DNA of 64,000 bases from Pandoraea horticolens (GTDB taxonomy: Bacteria > Pseudomonadota > Gammaproteobacteria > Burkholderiales > Burkholderiaceae), in NCBI RefSeq assembly GCF_902459555.1, contig NZ_CABPSM010000016.1, positions 62,001 to 126,000 of the forward strand. Direction: 5' to 3'. This document shows positions 1-8,484 of the stretch, one piece after another. The notes beneath the pieces are model-generated. The model did no database searches, had not been told where the DNA came from, and saw only the letters and a program-made list of their open reading frames with translations. The position numbers and the translations under genes are program-made. Numbering within the stretch: the first letter of the stretch is position 1; every line of letters begins with the position of its first letter.

Positions 1-224
1 GCGAGCGCCTGTCGCTCTTCGATCTGAGTTCGACGGAAATCGAACGCCTGCACGGCCCGGTCGGCATGCACCTCGGCGCGCGCACGCCCGCAGAGATCGC
101 CGTGGCGATTCTCGCCGAGATGACGGCGATCAAGAACGGCATCGCCGTCAAACAGACCTTCGCGACACGCACATCCGAAGACACTGCCGAAGGCGAAGCC
201 TCCGAGTGCCAGAGCGCGGCCTGA
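1..224 (+). CDS. XdhC-family protein, C-terminal part (cut by window start)
   Basis: Reading from base 3 there is an open frame to the TGA at 222-224. The translated part contains LHGPVGMHLGARTP followed by EIAVAILAEM. This matches the end of the Rossmann-like C-terminal domain of XdhC/CoxI proteins, where a PIG(L/M)xxGARTPxEIAxxI pattern is typical. Such proteins help insert or sulfurate the molybdenum cofactor of xanthine-dehydrogenase-type enzymes. The start lies outside the window, so length and N-terminal domain cannot be judged. A molybdenum hydroxylase operon lies far away at 52-57 kb; a link is possible but not shown. The family call is fairly secure; the client enzyme is unknown. Confidence 0.8.
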   Translation, partial: ERLSLFDLSSTEIERLHGPVGMHLGARTPAEIAVAILAEMTAIKNGIAVKQTFATRTSEDTAEGEASECQSAA

Positions 225-273
225 ACCGCGACACCCTCGGACGGATCGCGTCCCACTTCATTTTCCGCAGCAC

Positions 274-298
274 AAAAAAACGCCGCCTTTCGGCGGCG
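274..298 (-). terminator. Rho-independent terminator for the small secreted protein gene
   Basis: A 7-bp GC stem (281-287 with 292-298, loop TTTC) is followed on the minus strand by seven T residues (280-274). It lies about 85 bases beyond the stop of the minus-strand gene ending at 383. Stem, short loop and U-tract are all present. Confidence 0.8.
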
Positions 299-382
299 CA
301 ACTCGCTCACTCGTTGCAAAGTGGTATTGCCTGGGTTACCTCGTCATCCGTGGTCCTGCACCTGACGCGACTGATCGGCACA

Positions 383-829
383 TCATTCGCGCGGCCACAG
401 GAATGTTGCTGCGGCGTGCCCCTTGGCGGGCACACGGACATCTTTCGTCATCGGCTTGCCGTCATACGTCGCCTTCACGGTGTAGTTGCCTTCGGGCAGC
501 TTCACGAGCATGAACGGCCCCTTCGAGCGCGTATCGAGCACCGTGGTGCCACCGTGCATGATCTGCACCTGCACATCGGCCACGTACTCGTTCGCGCCGT
601 CGCCGCGCGCCGCCATCTCGATAGACAACGGCCAGCGCGACGCCTCACGCTTGAAAGCCCCGGATTCGTCGCTGTCGATGCCGCCCGAGACATACGTCAC
701 GCTACCTTGCTGCATCGACGGCGGTAGCATCCCGCCTTGCGCATGGGCAGCTGATATCCCGCCCAGACTCCCAGCCATTACTGCGGCCGTCGCAGCGGCC
801 GCCGACCAACGTTGCCATTGCTGCCACAT
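383..829 (-). CDS. small secreted protein of unknown function
   Basis: About 148 residues. I chose the ATG at 829 because a GGGAGG ribosome site lies six bases before it (836-841); an ATG 18 bases further upstream has no such site. The N-terminus is a signal peptide (hydrophobic alanine-rich stretch ending ISAAHA-Q), so the protein is exported. The rest has alternating hydrophobic residues and a segment (LPEGNYTVKATYDGK) resembling the beta-sandwich 'carboxypeptidase regulatory-like' fold, a common non-enzymatic domain. No catalytic motif is visible. It is a single gene with its own terminator, convergent to the XdhC-like gene. Function unknown. Confidence 0.75.
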   Translation of the reverse strand: MWQQWQRWSAAAATAAVMAGSLGGISAAHAQGGMLPPSMQQGSVTYVSGGIDSDESGAFKREASRWPLSIEMAARGDGANEYVADVQVQIMHGGTTVLDTRSKGPFMLVKLPEGNYTVKATYDGKPMTKDVRVPAKGHAAATFLWPRE

Positions 830-957
830 ATTCGACCTCCCGTTCATGTCATCACGATGCCGGATCGCACCGGTGGTGAAGCAGTCGTCACATCACGACC
901 GCCCCCCACCTGCGCACAAGGTAGTGCGTGGCATCCCGAGGGGGCCTCGCCCAGCGC

Positions 958-2490
958 TCAGCCGAGATCGACCGGGATGAAAATCTGTTGTCCGTCGCGT
1001 TGTACGAGCAGCGCGACACTATTGCCAGCCTTCTTGAGCTTGTCGCTCAGTTGCGAAGCGCTCGTCACCGGCGTGCCGTTAAGCGACAGGATGATGTCGC
1101 CCGGCTGCACCCCGGCCTGTTCGGCCGGTCCGCCTACACGCGCCACGAACAAACCGTTCGTGACTTGCGCCGCGCGCTTCTCCTCGGGTGAAAGATCGCG
1201 TACCGCGAGACCCAACCGGCCATGCGCGGTCGAGTCGTCATGGCTCGCAACGTCCCGCTTCTCGCCCAGCGCCGCCACCGTCACGCTCACGTCCTGCTTC
1301 GCGCCATTGCGCCAGACCGTCAGGGTTGCCTTCTGGCCCGGACGCATATCGGCGATCTTCTCCGGCAACTGCACCGAATCGTCGATGGTCGTACCGTTGA
1401 CGGCCAGAATCACGTCGCCCGGTTTCAGGTCCGACTTCGCCGCAGGCCCATTCTTGTCGATGGACGACACGAGCGCGCCCATAGGCTTGGGCAAACCGAA
1501 CGACTTCGCCAGCGACTGGTTCACCTCCTGAATCGCTACGCCGATCCGGCCGCGACTCACCTTGCCGTACTGCTGGAGCTGCGACTTGACCTTCATCGCC
1601 ATGTCGATCGGAATAGCGAACGACAACCCCTGGAAGCCACCGGTGCGCGAATAGATCATCGAGTTGATGCCGATGACCTCGCCGTTCAGATTGAATAACG
1701 GCCCGCCCGAGTTCCCCGGATTGACCGGTACATCCGTCTGAATGAACGGTGTGTAGTTCTCGTCAGGCAACGCGCGGGCCTTCGCCGACACAATGCCTGC
1801 CGTCACGGTGTTGTCGAAACCGTACGGCGACCCGATGGCCACCACCCATTCGCCGGCCTTCGACTTCGACGGATCGCCAATCTTCACCGTCGGCAAATCC
1901 GTCGCCGCAATCTTGAGCAACGCCACGTCGCTCGCCTTGTCGCTGCCCACGACCTTCGCCTTGTACTCGCGTTTGTCGGTCAGCTTCACCGTGACCTGAC
2001 TCGCGTCGTCGACGACGTGCGCGTTGGTCAAAATGTAGCCGTCCGGGCTCACGATAAACCCGGAACCGAGACTGCGCGTCGGCCCGCCGCTGCCGTCGTT
2101 GCCATCGCTTCCGTCACCGCCGCCATCGTTGCCCGGTGCACCGTAGAAGCGACGGAAGAACTGGAACAGCGGATCGTTCTGATCCATGCCCGGCGGCATC
2201 GGAATCGCTGCCGAGCCGCGCGCCGCTGAAGGTTTCCCATCGTGCGTCACACTAATGTTGACTACGGCCGGTCCGTATTGTTCCGCCAGTTGCGAGAAGT
2301 CCGGCACCAGCATGCGCGGCGCGGTATTCGGGGTGTTTTGCGTGTTGGCGACAGGCGCGGCATTGGCGTCGCTGAGCAGCTCCGAGGCGATCGGCGCCTG
2401 CCAGTGCTGGCGTCCCGCCACGTAGCCGCCCGTCAATGCGACAAGCACGGCACCGGCAACCAACGTACGAGTGAGCTTCGAGGTTCTCAT
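958..2490 (-). CDS. htrA: HtrA/DegP-family periplasmic serine protease with two PDZ domains
   Basis: 510 residues, typical for DegP/DegQ/MucD. Residues 1-27 are an N-terminal signal or anchor. The trypsin-like domain carries H158 (TNAHVV), D188 (ASDVALL) and S261 (GNSGGP), a complete catalytic triad. Two PDZ domains follow (about 300-390 and 420-510, the second ending ILSLNGTPV...), which bind exposed C-termini of misfolded proteins. A glycine/aspartate-rich linker at about 118-137 lies in the region of the LA loop. The start has a good AAGGAGAG site. Known role of the family: degradation and chaperoning of damaged envelope proteins. A PmrA-type box lies 55 bases upstream, and a two-component system and an inhibitor-like gene lie next door, suggesting regulated envelope stress control. 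Confidence 0.93.
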   Translation of the reverse strand: MRTSKLTRTLVAGAVLVALTGGYVAGRQHWQAPIASELLSDANAAPVANTQNTPNTAPRMLVPDFSQLAEQYGPAVVNISVTHDGKPSAARGSAAIPMPPGMDQNDPLFQFFRRFYGAPGNDGGGDGSDGNDGSGGPTRSLGSGFIVSPDGYILTNAHVVDDASQVTVKLTDKREYKAKVVGSDKASDVALLKIAATDLPTVKIGDPSKSKAGEWVVAIGSPYGFDNTVTAGIVSAKARALPDENYTPFIQTDVPVNPGNSGGPLFNLNGEVIGINSMIYSRTGGFQGLSFAIPIDMAMKVKSQLQQYGKVSRGRIGVAIQEVNQSLAKSFGLPKPMGALVSSIDKNGPAAKSDLKPGDVILAVNGTTIDDSVQLPEKIADMRPGQKATLTVWRNGAKQDVSVTVAALGEKRDVASHDDSTAHGRLGLAVRDLSPEEKRAAQVTNGLFVARVGGPAEQAGVQPGDIILSLNGTPVTSASQLSDKLKKAGNSVALLVQRDGQQIFIPVDLG

Positions 2491-2544
2491 GTGTCTCTCC
2501 TTAGACGACCACGTTTGACATGACTGTCATCGTAGAGAGGCTCC

Positions 2545-2561
2545 CTTAAGGCAACCTTAAG
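2545..2561 (-). promoter_or_regulatory. PmrA/QseB-type operator (CTTAAG-N5-CTTAAG)
   Basis: Two perfect CTTAAG hexamers at 2545-2550 and 2556-2561 are separated by five bases, so their starts are 11 bases (about one helical turn) apart. This matches the known PmrA box of enteric bacteria, (C/T)TTAA(T/G)-N5-(C/T)TTAA(T/G). It lies 55 bases upstream of the protease start and 180 bases upstream of the divergent inhibitor gene. The regulator encoded at 4756-5424 belongs to the same OmpR subgroup, so it is the natural candidate to bind here (inference). Confidence 0.6.
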
Positions 2562-2740
2562 AGGCTCGAAAGTGACTCATAAAATGCTGTCGCGCGCCAT
2601 CTTGAGTGCTATGCGTTACGACAGCAGGCGTTTGAAGGGAAATCTCGCGTGGTTCGCCTTGCGCGTGACGCATACCGCTGCCTACGGTGGCGGGGTGGCG
2701 CAATTCCGCGTCGCAAGTTTTCGACCACGGGAGAATGACG

Positions 2741-3184
2741 ATGGCTACCACCGAAACGACACTTTGCCGCACGCGCACGGATCGCCGCCACGCAGTTCGC
2801 TGGATGGGATGTGCCGGCGCTACGTTATGCCTGACTTTCGCACTTTCAGTGAACGCCGCGCCCGGCAACGGCTCACGAGGCGATGGCAAAGGCACGCAAG
2901 GCCCTGCCGATTCGACGCAGGCGCAAGCGCAGATGCCGGGACAGGAACAAGGTCAGATGCCAGGGAAAATGCAAGGCCAGAGCGGCAAATGCACGCCGGA
3001 CACCCCGACCGATCAGGCCATCGTCGGCAAGTCGCTCGCGGAAGCCGAATCGATATTGCAAGGTTGCCCGTGGCGCATCGGCATGCAGGACGGCAAGATC
3101 ATGCCGACCACGCGCGATTACCGTCCGGATCGACGCACCCTCACGATTGAAAACGGCAAGGTCACAAGTGTGACGCGCGGATGA
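2741..3184 (+). CDS. secreted I78-type peptidase-inhibitor-like protein
   Basis: 147 residues from the ATG at 2741, seven bases after a GGGAG site; the ATG at 2735 is too close to that site. Residues about 20-43 form a signal peptide ending SVNA-A. A low-complexity Q/G/M-rich linker follows (QMPGQEQGQMPGKMQGQ). The last 60 residues read as an I78 / potato-inhibitor-I-like fold: WRIGMQDGKIMPTTRDYRPDR then LTIENGKVTSV. The family hallmark is a hydrophobic reactive-loop segment before a conserved DYRPDRL-type motif. Family members inhibit serine proteases. The gene is divergent from the HtrA protease gene, so it could restrain that protease or a foreign one; this is inference. Confidence 0.7.
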   Translation: MATTETTLCRTRTDRRHAVRWMGCAGATLCLTFALSVNAAPGNGSRGDGKGTQGPADSTQAQAQMPGQEQGQMPGKMQGQSGKCTPDTPTDQAIVGKSLAEAESILQGCPWRIGMQDGKIMPTTRDYRPDRRTLTIENGKVTSVTRG

Positions 3185-3203
3185 GTTCAGGTTTTCACCG
3201 AAG

Positions 3204-3227
3204 GCGCGGTGCGTCAACGCACCGCGC
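3204..3227 (+). terminator. strong hairpin after the inhibitor gene
   Basis: A perfect 10-bp GC-rich inverted repeat (3204-3213 with 3218-3227, loop TCAA) starts 20 bases after the stop codon at 3184. There is no T-run after it, so it may act as a weak or Rho-assisted terminator or as a transcript-stabilising hairpin between convergent genes. Confidence 0.5.
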
Positions 3228-3337
3228 GGTATCATGTGCAACCGGAGCGATTGCCGCTACCGCACAGCGCATCGACGTCCGGCAACACGAGCCGGACACG
3301 GCACGCACAAGGTATCTCGTGCGTGTATCCAAGATCG

Positions 3338-4756
3338 TCAGAGTGCTGGCGGGGGTGTCGACGCTGCGCTACCAAAGCTCACGCGCACACGCAGCCCCTG
3401 AGCGCGGCGCGCGTCGAACAACTCCACGCGCGCGCCATGCGCGAGCGCGATGTTGCGCACAATGGCAAGCCCTAATCCACTACCCTGTGCACGCGGCGCG
3501 TTCGCCTCGTCCGGCGCTGGTACGCCGGACGGCGGCGCCGGATGCCCTGCCCCTGCCTCAGCCCCGTCTGCCGACGCCGCCCCGCCGCGGAAGAACCGGT
3601 CGAACACACGCTCGCGCTCGGCCGGCGCAATCCCCGGCCCGGTGTCTTCAATCTCGACCACCGGCGACGGCATTGCCGCCACCAGACGAACGTCCACATG
3701 ACCGCCGCGCGGTGTGTATTTCAGCGCGTTGTCGACGAGATTGCCGAAGAGTGTCTGCAACGCGTCTGCATCGCCGTGCACGCGGCTGATCGCGGCCAAC
3801 GCGTCTGGGGCATCCAGCCCGAGATCGATCCCGCGCGCCGCAGCCAGTGCGGCGTGATGCGCCACCACGTCTTGCAGCAATGGGGCGAGCGGCAACTCGG
3901 CGAACGCGGTGGCGGCGCGCGTGGCGTCGGGCTCCTGGCGCGCCAGCGTGAGCAGTTGCGCCACCATGCGCGAGGCGCGCCGCACGCCGTCACGCAGATC
4001 GTGCATCGCCTCGCTCCGCTCCGTCTCCGTATGTGCCCGCTCGAGTAACTGCACTTGCAATTGCAACGCGGCGAGCGGCGTGCGCAATTCGTGTGCGGCA
4101 TCGGCCACAAAGGCTTTTTGCTGCACGAGCGCCTCGTCGAGCCGGCCAAGCAGACTGTTGAGCGCGCGCACCAGCGGTCGCACCTCGTCAGGCAATCCCG
4201 CTTCGGGCAACGCCTCCAGCGCCCCCGGCGCACGCGCATCGAGCGCCTTCGTGACACGACGCAGCGGTTGCAGGCCGCGCCCGACCACGATCCAGACGAG
4301 CAACGCCAGCAGCGGCATCGCCACCACCAGCGGCAACAACGTGCGTAACGCCATCGACACGGCGAGCGAATCGCGGATGACCATCGGTTGCGCAAGTTGC
4401 ACGACGTTATCGCCAACGAGCGCCGCATACACCCGCCAGTCGCCTGCGGGAGTCTGCACTGTGGTGAAGCCAAGTTCGGCGCGCGGCGGCAGCGGCGTGC
4501 GCGGATGCGAGTAATACAACTCGACACCGTTGCGGCTCCATATCTGGATAACCAGCCCGCCCGAGTCGCTATGGTCGCCCGGCACGCTTGAGAAAGGCTC
4601 CGCAGGCAACGACAGCGCCATCTGCTGCAACTGAAAATCGAACAGGGCGTTGGCCTCGGCACGCGCCTGACGGAAGATCGCAATGCCGGCGAGCAGCAAC
4701 GCCACCGTCAGCGTAATCAGCAGCCCGACAAGAAGACGACGGCGAATCGAGCGCAT
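3338..4756 (-). CDS. sensor histidine kinase, QseC/PmrB-like
   Basis: 472 residues. Transmembrane helices at about 8-28 and 139-158 flank a periplasmic sensor domain of roughly 110 residues, the usual QseC/PmrB layout. After a HAMP-like linker comes the phosphoacceptor box with H222 (AAHELRTPL). The ATPase domain has an N-box (NLVDNALKYTP), a G1 box (DTGPGIAP) and a GSGLGLAIV motif. An insert rich in A/G/P lies in the ATP lid (residues about 405-435). The ATG overlaps the stop of the regulator gene by one base (TGATG), so the pair is translationally coupled. The signal sensed is unknown; relatives respond to metals, pH or cationic peptides. Confidence 0.9.
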   Translation of the reverse strand: MRSIRRRLLVGLLITLTVALLLAGIAIFRQARAEANALFDFQLQQMALSLPAEPFSSVPGDHSDSGGLVIQIWSRNGVELYYSHPRTPLPPRAELGFTTVQTPAGDWRVYAALVGDNVVQLAQPMVIRDSLAVSMALRTLLPLVVAMPLLALLVWIVVGRGLQPLRRVTKALDARAPGALEALPEAGLPDEVRPLVRALNSLLGRLDEALVQQKAFVADAAHELRTPLAALQLQVQLLERAHTETERSEAMHDLRDGVRRASRMVAQLLTLARQEPDATRAATAFAELPLAPLLQDVVAHHAALAAARGIDLGLDAPDALAAISRVHGDADALQTLFGNLVDNALKYTPRGGHVDVRLVAAMPSPVVEIEDTGPGIAPAERERVFDRFFRGGAASADGAEAGAGHPAPPSGVPAPDEANAPRAQGSGLGLAIVRNIALAHGARVELFDARRAQGLRVRVSFGSAASTPPPAL

Positions 4757-5424
4757 CAGGTCGCCTCCGGCGACGGCATCATATAGCCGACGCCACGCAC
4801 AGTACGGATGGCGTCTGCCCCCAGCTTCTTGCGTAGTCCGTGGATATGAACTTCAACCGCATTGCTCGCCACTTCCTCCCCCCAGCCATAGATACGTTCT
4901 TCGAGTTGCGCCTTGGATAGCACCGCACCCGGCCGATTGAGCAGCGCTTCGAGCACTGCGTACTCGCGTGCGGAGAGCACCACCGGCACGCCACCGCACG
5001 TCACTTGTCGCGTCGCAGGATCGAGCACGATGCCGCCGTGACGCAGCAACGGCTCGCTGCGCCCGGCCTGACGGCGCACCAGCGCGCGCAGACGCGCCGC
5101 CAGCTCATCGAGATCGAAGGGTTTGACGAGGTAATCGTCCGCACCGGCGTCGAGCCCTTTCACGCGGTCGGCGACCGCATCGCGCGCCGTGGCGATGAGC
5201 ACCGGCAGCGTCTCGCCGCGCCCACGCAACGTACGCAACACGTCGATACCGTCACGGCGCGGCAGACCAAGGTCGAGCAGCAGTGCATCGTACGACTCGA
5301 GCGAGAGCGCATCGAGCGCACGTTGTCCGTCTCCCACATGATCGACAGTCCAGCCGTCCTGGCGCAGACCTTTCATGACGGCTGCGGCGATCATCGTATC
5401 GTCTTCCACCAACAAAATTCGCAT
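4756..5424 (-). CDS. OmpR-family response regulator, QseB/PmrA-like
   Basis: 222 residues. The receiver domain has acidic residues at 8-9, phosphoacceptor D51 (LLLDLGLPRRDG) and K101 (YLVKPF). The C-terminal winged helix ends with the typical HGLRKKLGADAIRTVRGVGYM pattern. It is the first gene of a two-gene operon with the kinase. A binding sequence matching the PmrA/QseB consensus lies near the HtrA gene at 2545-2561; I saw no copy in the 296 bases upstream of this operon. The assignment to the QseB/PmrA/TctD subgroup rests on sequence feel and the partner kinase. Confidence 0.9.
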   Translation of the reverse strand: MRILLVEDDTMIAAAVMKGLRQDGWTVDHVGDGQRALDALSLESYDALLLDLGLPRRDGIDVLRTLRGRGETLPVLIATARDAVADRVKGLDAGADDYLVKPFDLDELAARLRALVRRQAGRSEPLLRHGGIVLDPATRQVTCGGVPVVLSAREYAVLEALLNRPGAVLSKAQLEERIYGWGEEVASNAVEVHIHGLRKKLGADAIRTVRGVGYMMPSPEAT

Positions 5425-5720
5425 GGATTGGGCACCGGTTGAAACCTTCTCCGGGGCGTCACTGGCCGTACAGGCAACGCCGCCTCGCGTGCGCGATGTT
5501 GCCTATGCGTGACATTCGCCGGATTTCGACTCATTGTAGCGACAGTTCGTTGCATGACCGACTTACAATGGAATACATGCCGCCGCGATGTCAGACGCAC
5601 GTCGCGGGCAGCGCCCCATATCATTGCTTCGCCGCCGCGTCCGCATCGGTTCGCCTGGGCACTCCCAGCCTTCAGGCCGTACGGTTTCGCAGCGCGTAAC
5701 ACTGGAGAATCTCGCCCGTC

Positions 5721-7313
5721 ATGCGCGTCCCTCGTTTGCTCAGCAGCGCTTCACGCTCCCCCTCTTCACCGCATTCGCCGGCATCGCGCCACGTCATGGG
5801 CGACGTCGCACGCGTGTGCTGCACGGCGCTGACGCTCGTGATGGTCATGAGTGCGCCCGTGCAGGCGAAGCCCGCCAAGCACGCGAAGATGCCCCACGTG
5901 CCGGTGGCTGCCGCGCGCGCCACGCCGCTGCCGCCCGAGTTGTCCCGCGCGCTCGCGGCAAGTAAGGTGCCCGCATCGCACGTGAGCGTGATCGTCGCGA
6001 AGGTCGACAATCCGCTGCAAACGCGCGGGTTGATCGCGGCGCCACTGCTCGCCGTCAATCCGAACGTGCCGCGCAATCCGGCGTCGACGATGAAACTCGT
6101 CACCACGATTGCCGCGCTCGACACGCTCGGCCCTGACTACCGCTGGCGCACGCAGGCGTTCACCGACGGTTCCTCGGACGGCCGCACGCTCAACGGCAAT
6201 CTGTACTTCAAAGGCTCGGGCGATCCGAAGCTCGTGCCCGAAGAGATGGAGAAGCTCGTCGCCGAACTGCGCAACACAGGCGTGACGACCATCAACGGCG
6301 ACCTCGTGCTCGACCGCTCGGCCTATAGCTCGGACATTGGCGCACTCGTCGCCATCGACGGTGGCGACGACCGGCCGTATAACGTCGCTCCCGATCCCCT
6401 GCTGTATTCGTTCAAGGCGTTCTCGTTCAGCTTCGCCGGCAATGCGAACGGCACCGTCGACGTGGGCGTGCTGCCGCCGCTGGCGAACTTGCAGATTTCG
6501 AACGAGATGTCGTCCACCCCGGCCGGCAACTGCGGCGACTGGCTCACACGCATTCATCCCACGCTGAACACGACGCCCGACGGCGCGTATGTCGCGCATT
6601 TCTCGGGCACGTACCCGGCGTCCTGCGAAAGCAAGGGGTGGAATGTGGCCGCACCGGATCGCGATCGCTTCTTCTTCGGTGGCTTCCGTGCCTTGTGGCA
6701 AGCGTCGGGCGGGCAATTCAACGGCAATGTGCGCACTGGCGCCGTGCCCCCGGGGGCGCGTCTGCTCGTCACGCATCGCGGCCAGACGCTGGCCGAAGTC
6801 GTGCACGACATGAACAAGTTCAGCAACAACGTGATGGCGCGTCAATTGTTCCTGACGCTGGGTCTCGCGGCCGACAACAACCGCACGCCCGCAAGCCTTA
6901 CGCGCTCACGCGATGTACTGAACCGCTGGCTCGACAAGAACGACCTCGCCATGCCGGGACTGGTGGTCGAGAACGGTTCCGGCCTGTCGCGCATCGAGCG
7001 CATCAGCGCCGCCGAGCTGGCTCGCCTGCTGCAACACGGCATCAACAGTCCGACGGGACAGGTGCTCGTCGAATCGATGCCGACCGTCGGCGTCGACGGC
7101 ACCATGCGCAACCGCCTCATGAACCGCGACGTGGCCGGCAATGCCCACATCAAGACCGGCACGCTCGACGATGTGAGCGCGGTGGCGGGCTATGTCGGCA
7201 CGCGCTCCGGCGACGTCTATGTCGTGGTCTCACTTGTGAACGACCCGCGCGCGAGCAGTGCACGCGAGTTCCACGACGCGCTCATCTCCTGGGTGTACGA
7301 AAACGGCCGCTGA
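5721..7313 (+). CDS. dacB: D-alanyl-D-alanine carboxypeptidase/endopeptidase (PBP4, S13 family)
   Basis: 530 residues from the first ATG; translation may instead start at the ATG at 5796, which gives a cleaner signal peptide (GDVARVCC...SAPVQA). All three penicillin-binding motifs of family S13 are present: S122-T-M-K125, SNN in KFSNNVMARQ, and KTG in HIKTGTLDD. The large inserted domain between SxxK and SNN is present, giving the normal length. The enzyme trims and cross-cuts peptidoglycan stem peptides in the periplasm and helps cell separation and recycling. It is divergent from the two-component operon and monocistronic. Confident family call. Confidence 0.93.
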   Translation: MRVPRLLSSASRSPSSPHSPASRHVMGDVARVCCTALTLVMVMSAPVQAKPAKHAKMPHVPVAAARATPLPPELSRALAASKVPASHVSVIVAKVDNPLQTRGLIAAPLLAVNPNVPRNPASTMKLVTTIAALDTLGPDYRWRTQAFTDGSSDGRTLNGNLYFKGSGDPKLVPEEMEKLVAELRNTGVTTINGDLVLDRSAYSSDIGALVAIDGGDDRPYNVAPDPLLYSFKAFSFSFAGNANGTVDVGVLPPLANLQISNEMSSTPAGNCGDWLTRIHPTLNTTPDGAYVAHFSGTYPASCESKGWNVAAPDRDRFFFGGFRALWQASGGQFNGNVRTGAVPPGARLLVTHRGQTLAEVVHDMNKFSNNVMARQLFLTLGLAADNNRTPASLTRSRDVLNRWLDKNDLAMPGLVVENGSGLSRIERISAAELARLLQHGINSPTGQVLVESMPTVGVDGTMRNRLMNRDVAGNAHIKTGTLDDVSAVAGYVGTRSGDVYVVVSLVNDPRASSAREFHDALISWVYENGR

Positions 7314-7502
7314 GCGGGCCGGTGCCGACCCAAGCCACGCGTAAAGGCGATGAAGACGGGCATTTGACGTTTCCCTCTAACCACCGCGCTGCCCGGCCGC
7401 ATTCGAGTCAGAATAGACGTTCCATCGGTGCCACCTTCGCCCGCTTCCCATGAAGGCAGGGGCACCGGTTCAGATGACCCCATCGTGAGGAGACGCGAGG
7501 TC

Positions 7503-8450
7503 ATGAACGTTGAGTTGATTCTACTGGCGCTCGCCCCGGTGTTCGTGTTGTGCATCGGTATCGAGGCCTGGTACTGGCGGCGCCGCAACCCCGTCATGTA
7601 CAGCCTGAAGGACACCCTCAGCAACGCGACGCTCGCGCTCATGCATCAGGGGGCGGACAAGCTCGCGTGGCTGCTTATCGTGCCGTTCTACGCGTGGCTC
7701 TACGACCATTACCGCATCTACACGATGCCAGCCGGGTGGGTCGGCTTCGTGCTGCTCTTCGTCGTGCAGGATTTTCTCTACTACGTGTTTCATCGCGCCA
7801 GCCATCGCATTCGCTGGCTGTGGGCTGCGCACGTCGTGCATCACTCGTCGGAGCGGCTCAACCTGTCGACCGCCTTCCGTCAAAGTCTGATGTATCCGGT
7901 CGCGGGCATGTGGCTATTCTGGACACCGATGGCGCTCATCGGCTTCACACCGGTACAGATCGTCGGTGTGGTGCTGCTCAATCTCGCCTTCCAGTTCTTC
8001 GTGCACACACAGGCGATTCCGAAACTGGGCTGGCTCGAATATGTGCTGAATACGCCGTCGATTCACCGTGCGCATCACGCGCGCAATCCCCGTTACATCG
8101 ACCGCAACTATGCCGGCGTGCTGGTCATCTGGGATCGGGTGTTCGGGTCCTATGTGGAAGAAAGCGAGGCCGAGCCGTGCGAATTCGGCATCGTCGACCC
8201 GATCCATACGCACAACCCGATCACGCTGACGTTCCACGAATGGCGCACGATGGCGCGCGACGTCGTCACGATGAAGGGATGGCGGAACAAGGGGATGGCG
8301 CTATTCGGGCCGCCCGAGTGGCGGCACGCGTGGCAGGCGGCGCAATTGGCGCCATTGGCCGCCGGACAAACGGCGATGCCGTCGGAGGGCGGATTACCGG
8401 GGAATGCGGAGCGTGCCGGCAGCGTCGAGGCGTCGCACAAAACGCTGTGA
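7503..8450 (+). CDS. sterol desaturase / fatty acid hydroxylase family membrane protein
   Basis: 315 residues from the ATG at 7503, which is preceded by a GAGGAGA site; an in-frame start at 7428 has none. Several transmembrane helices surround the histidine clusters that hold the di-iron centre: HRASH, HVVHHSS and HRAHHARN. This is the signature of the integral-membrane fatty acid hydroxylase superfamily (C-5 sterol desaturase type). The substrate in bacteria is usually a lipid tail, but cannot be told from sequence. A hydrophilic alanine-rich tail follows the last motif. It is convergent with the sua5 gene and stands alone. Confidence 0.88.
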   Translation: MNVELILLALAPVFVLCIGIEAWYWRRRNPVMYSLKDTLSNATLALMHQGADKLAWLLIVPFYAWLYDHYRIYTMPAGWVGFVLLFVVQDFLYYVFHRASHRIRWLWAAHVVHHSSERLNLSTAFRQSLMYPVAGMWLFWTPMALIGFTPVQIVGVVLLNLAFQFFVHTQAIPKLGWLEYVLNTPSIHRAHHARNPRYIDRNYAGVLVIWDRVFGSYVEESEAEPCEFGIVDPIHTHNPITLTFHEWRTMARDVVTMKGWRNKGMALFGPPEWRHAWQAAQLAPLAAGQTAMPSEGGLPGNAERAGSVEASHKTL

Positions 8451-8484
8451 CACGCTGCCCCGGCGCCGAAGCGGCACGGATGCC

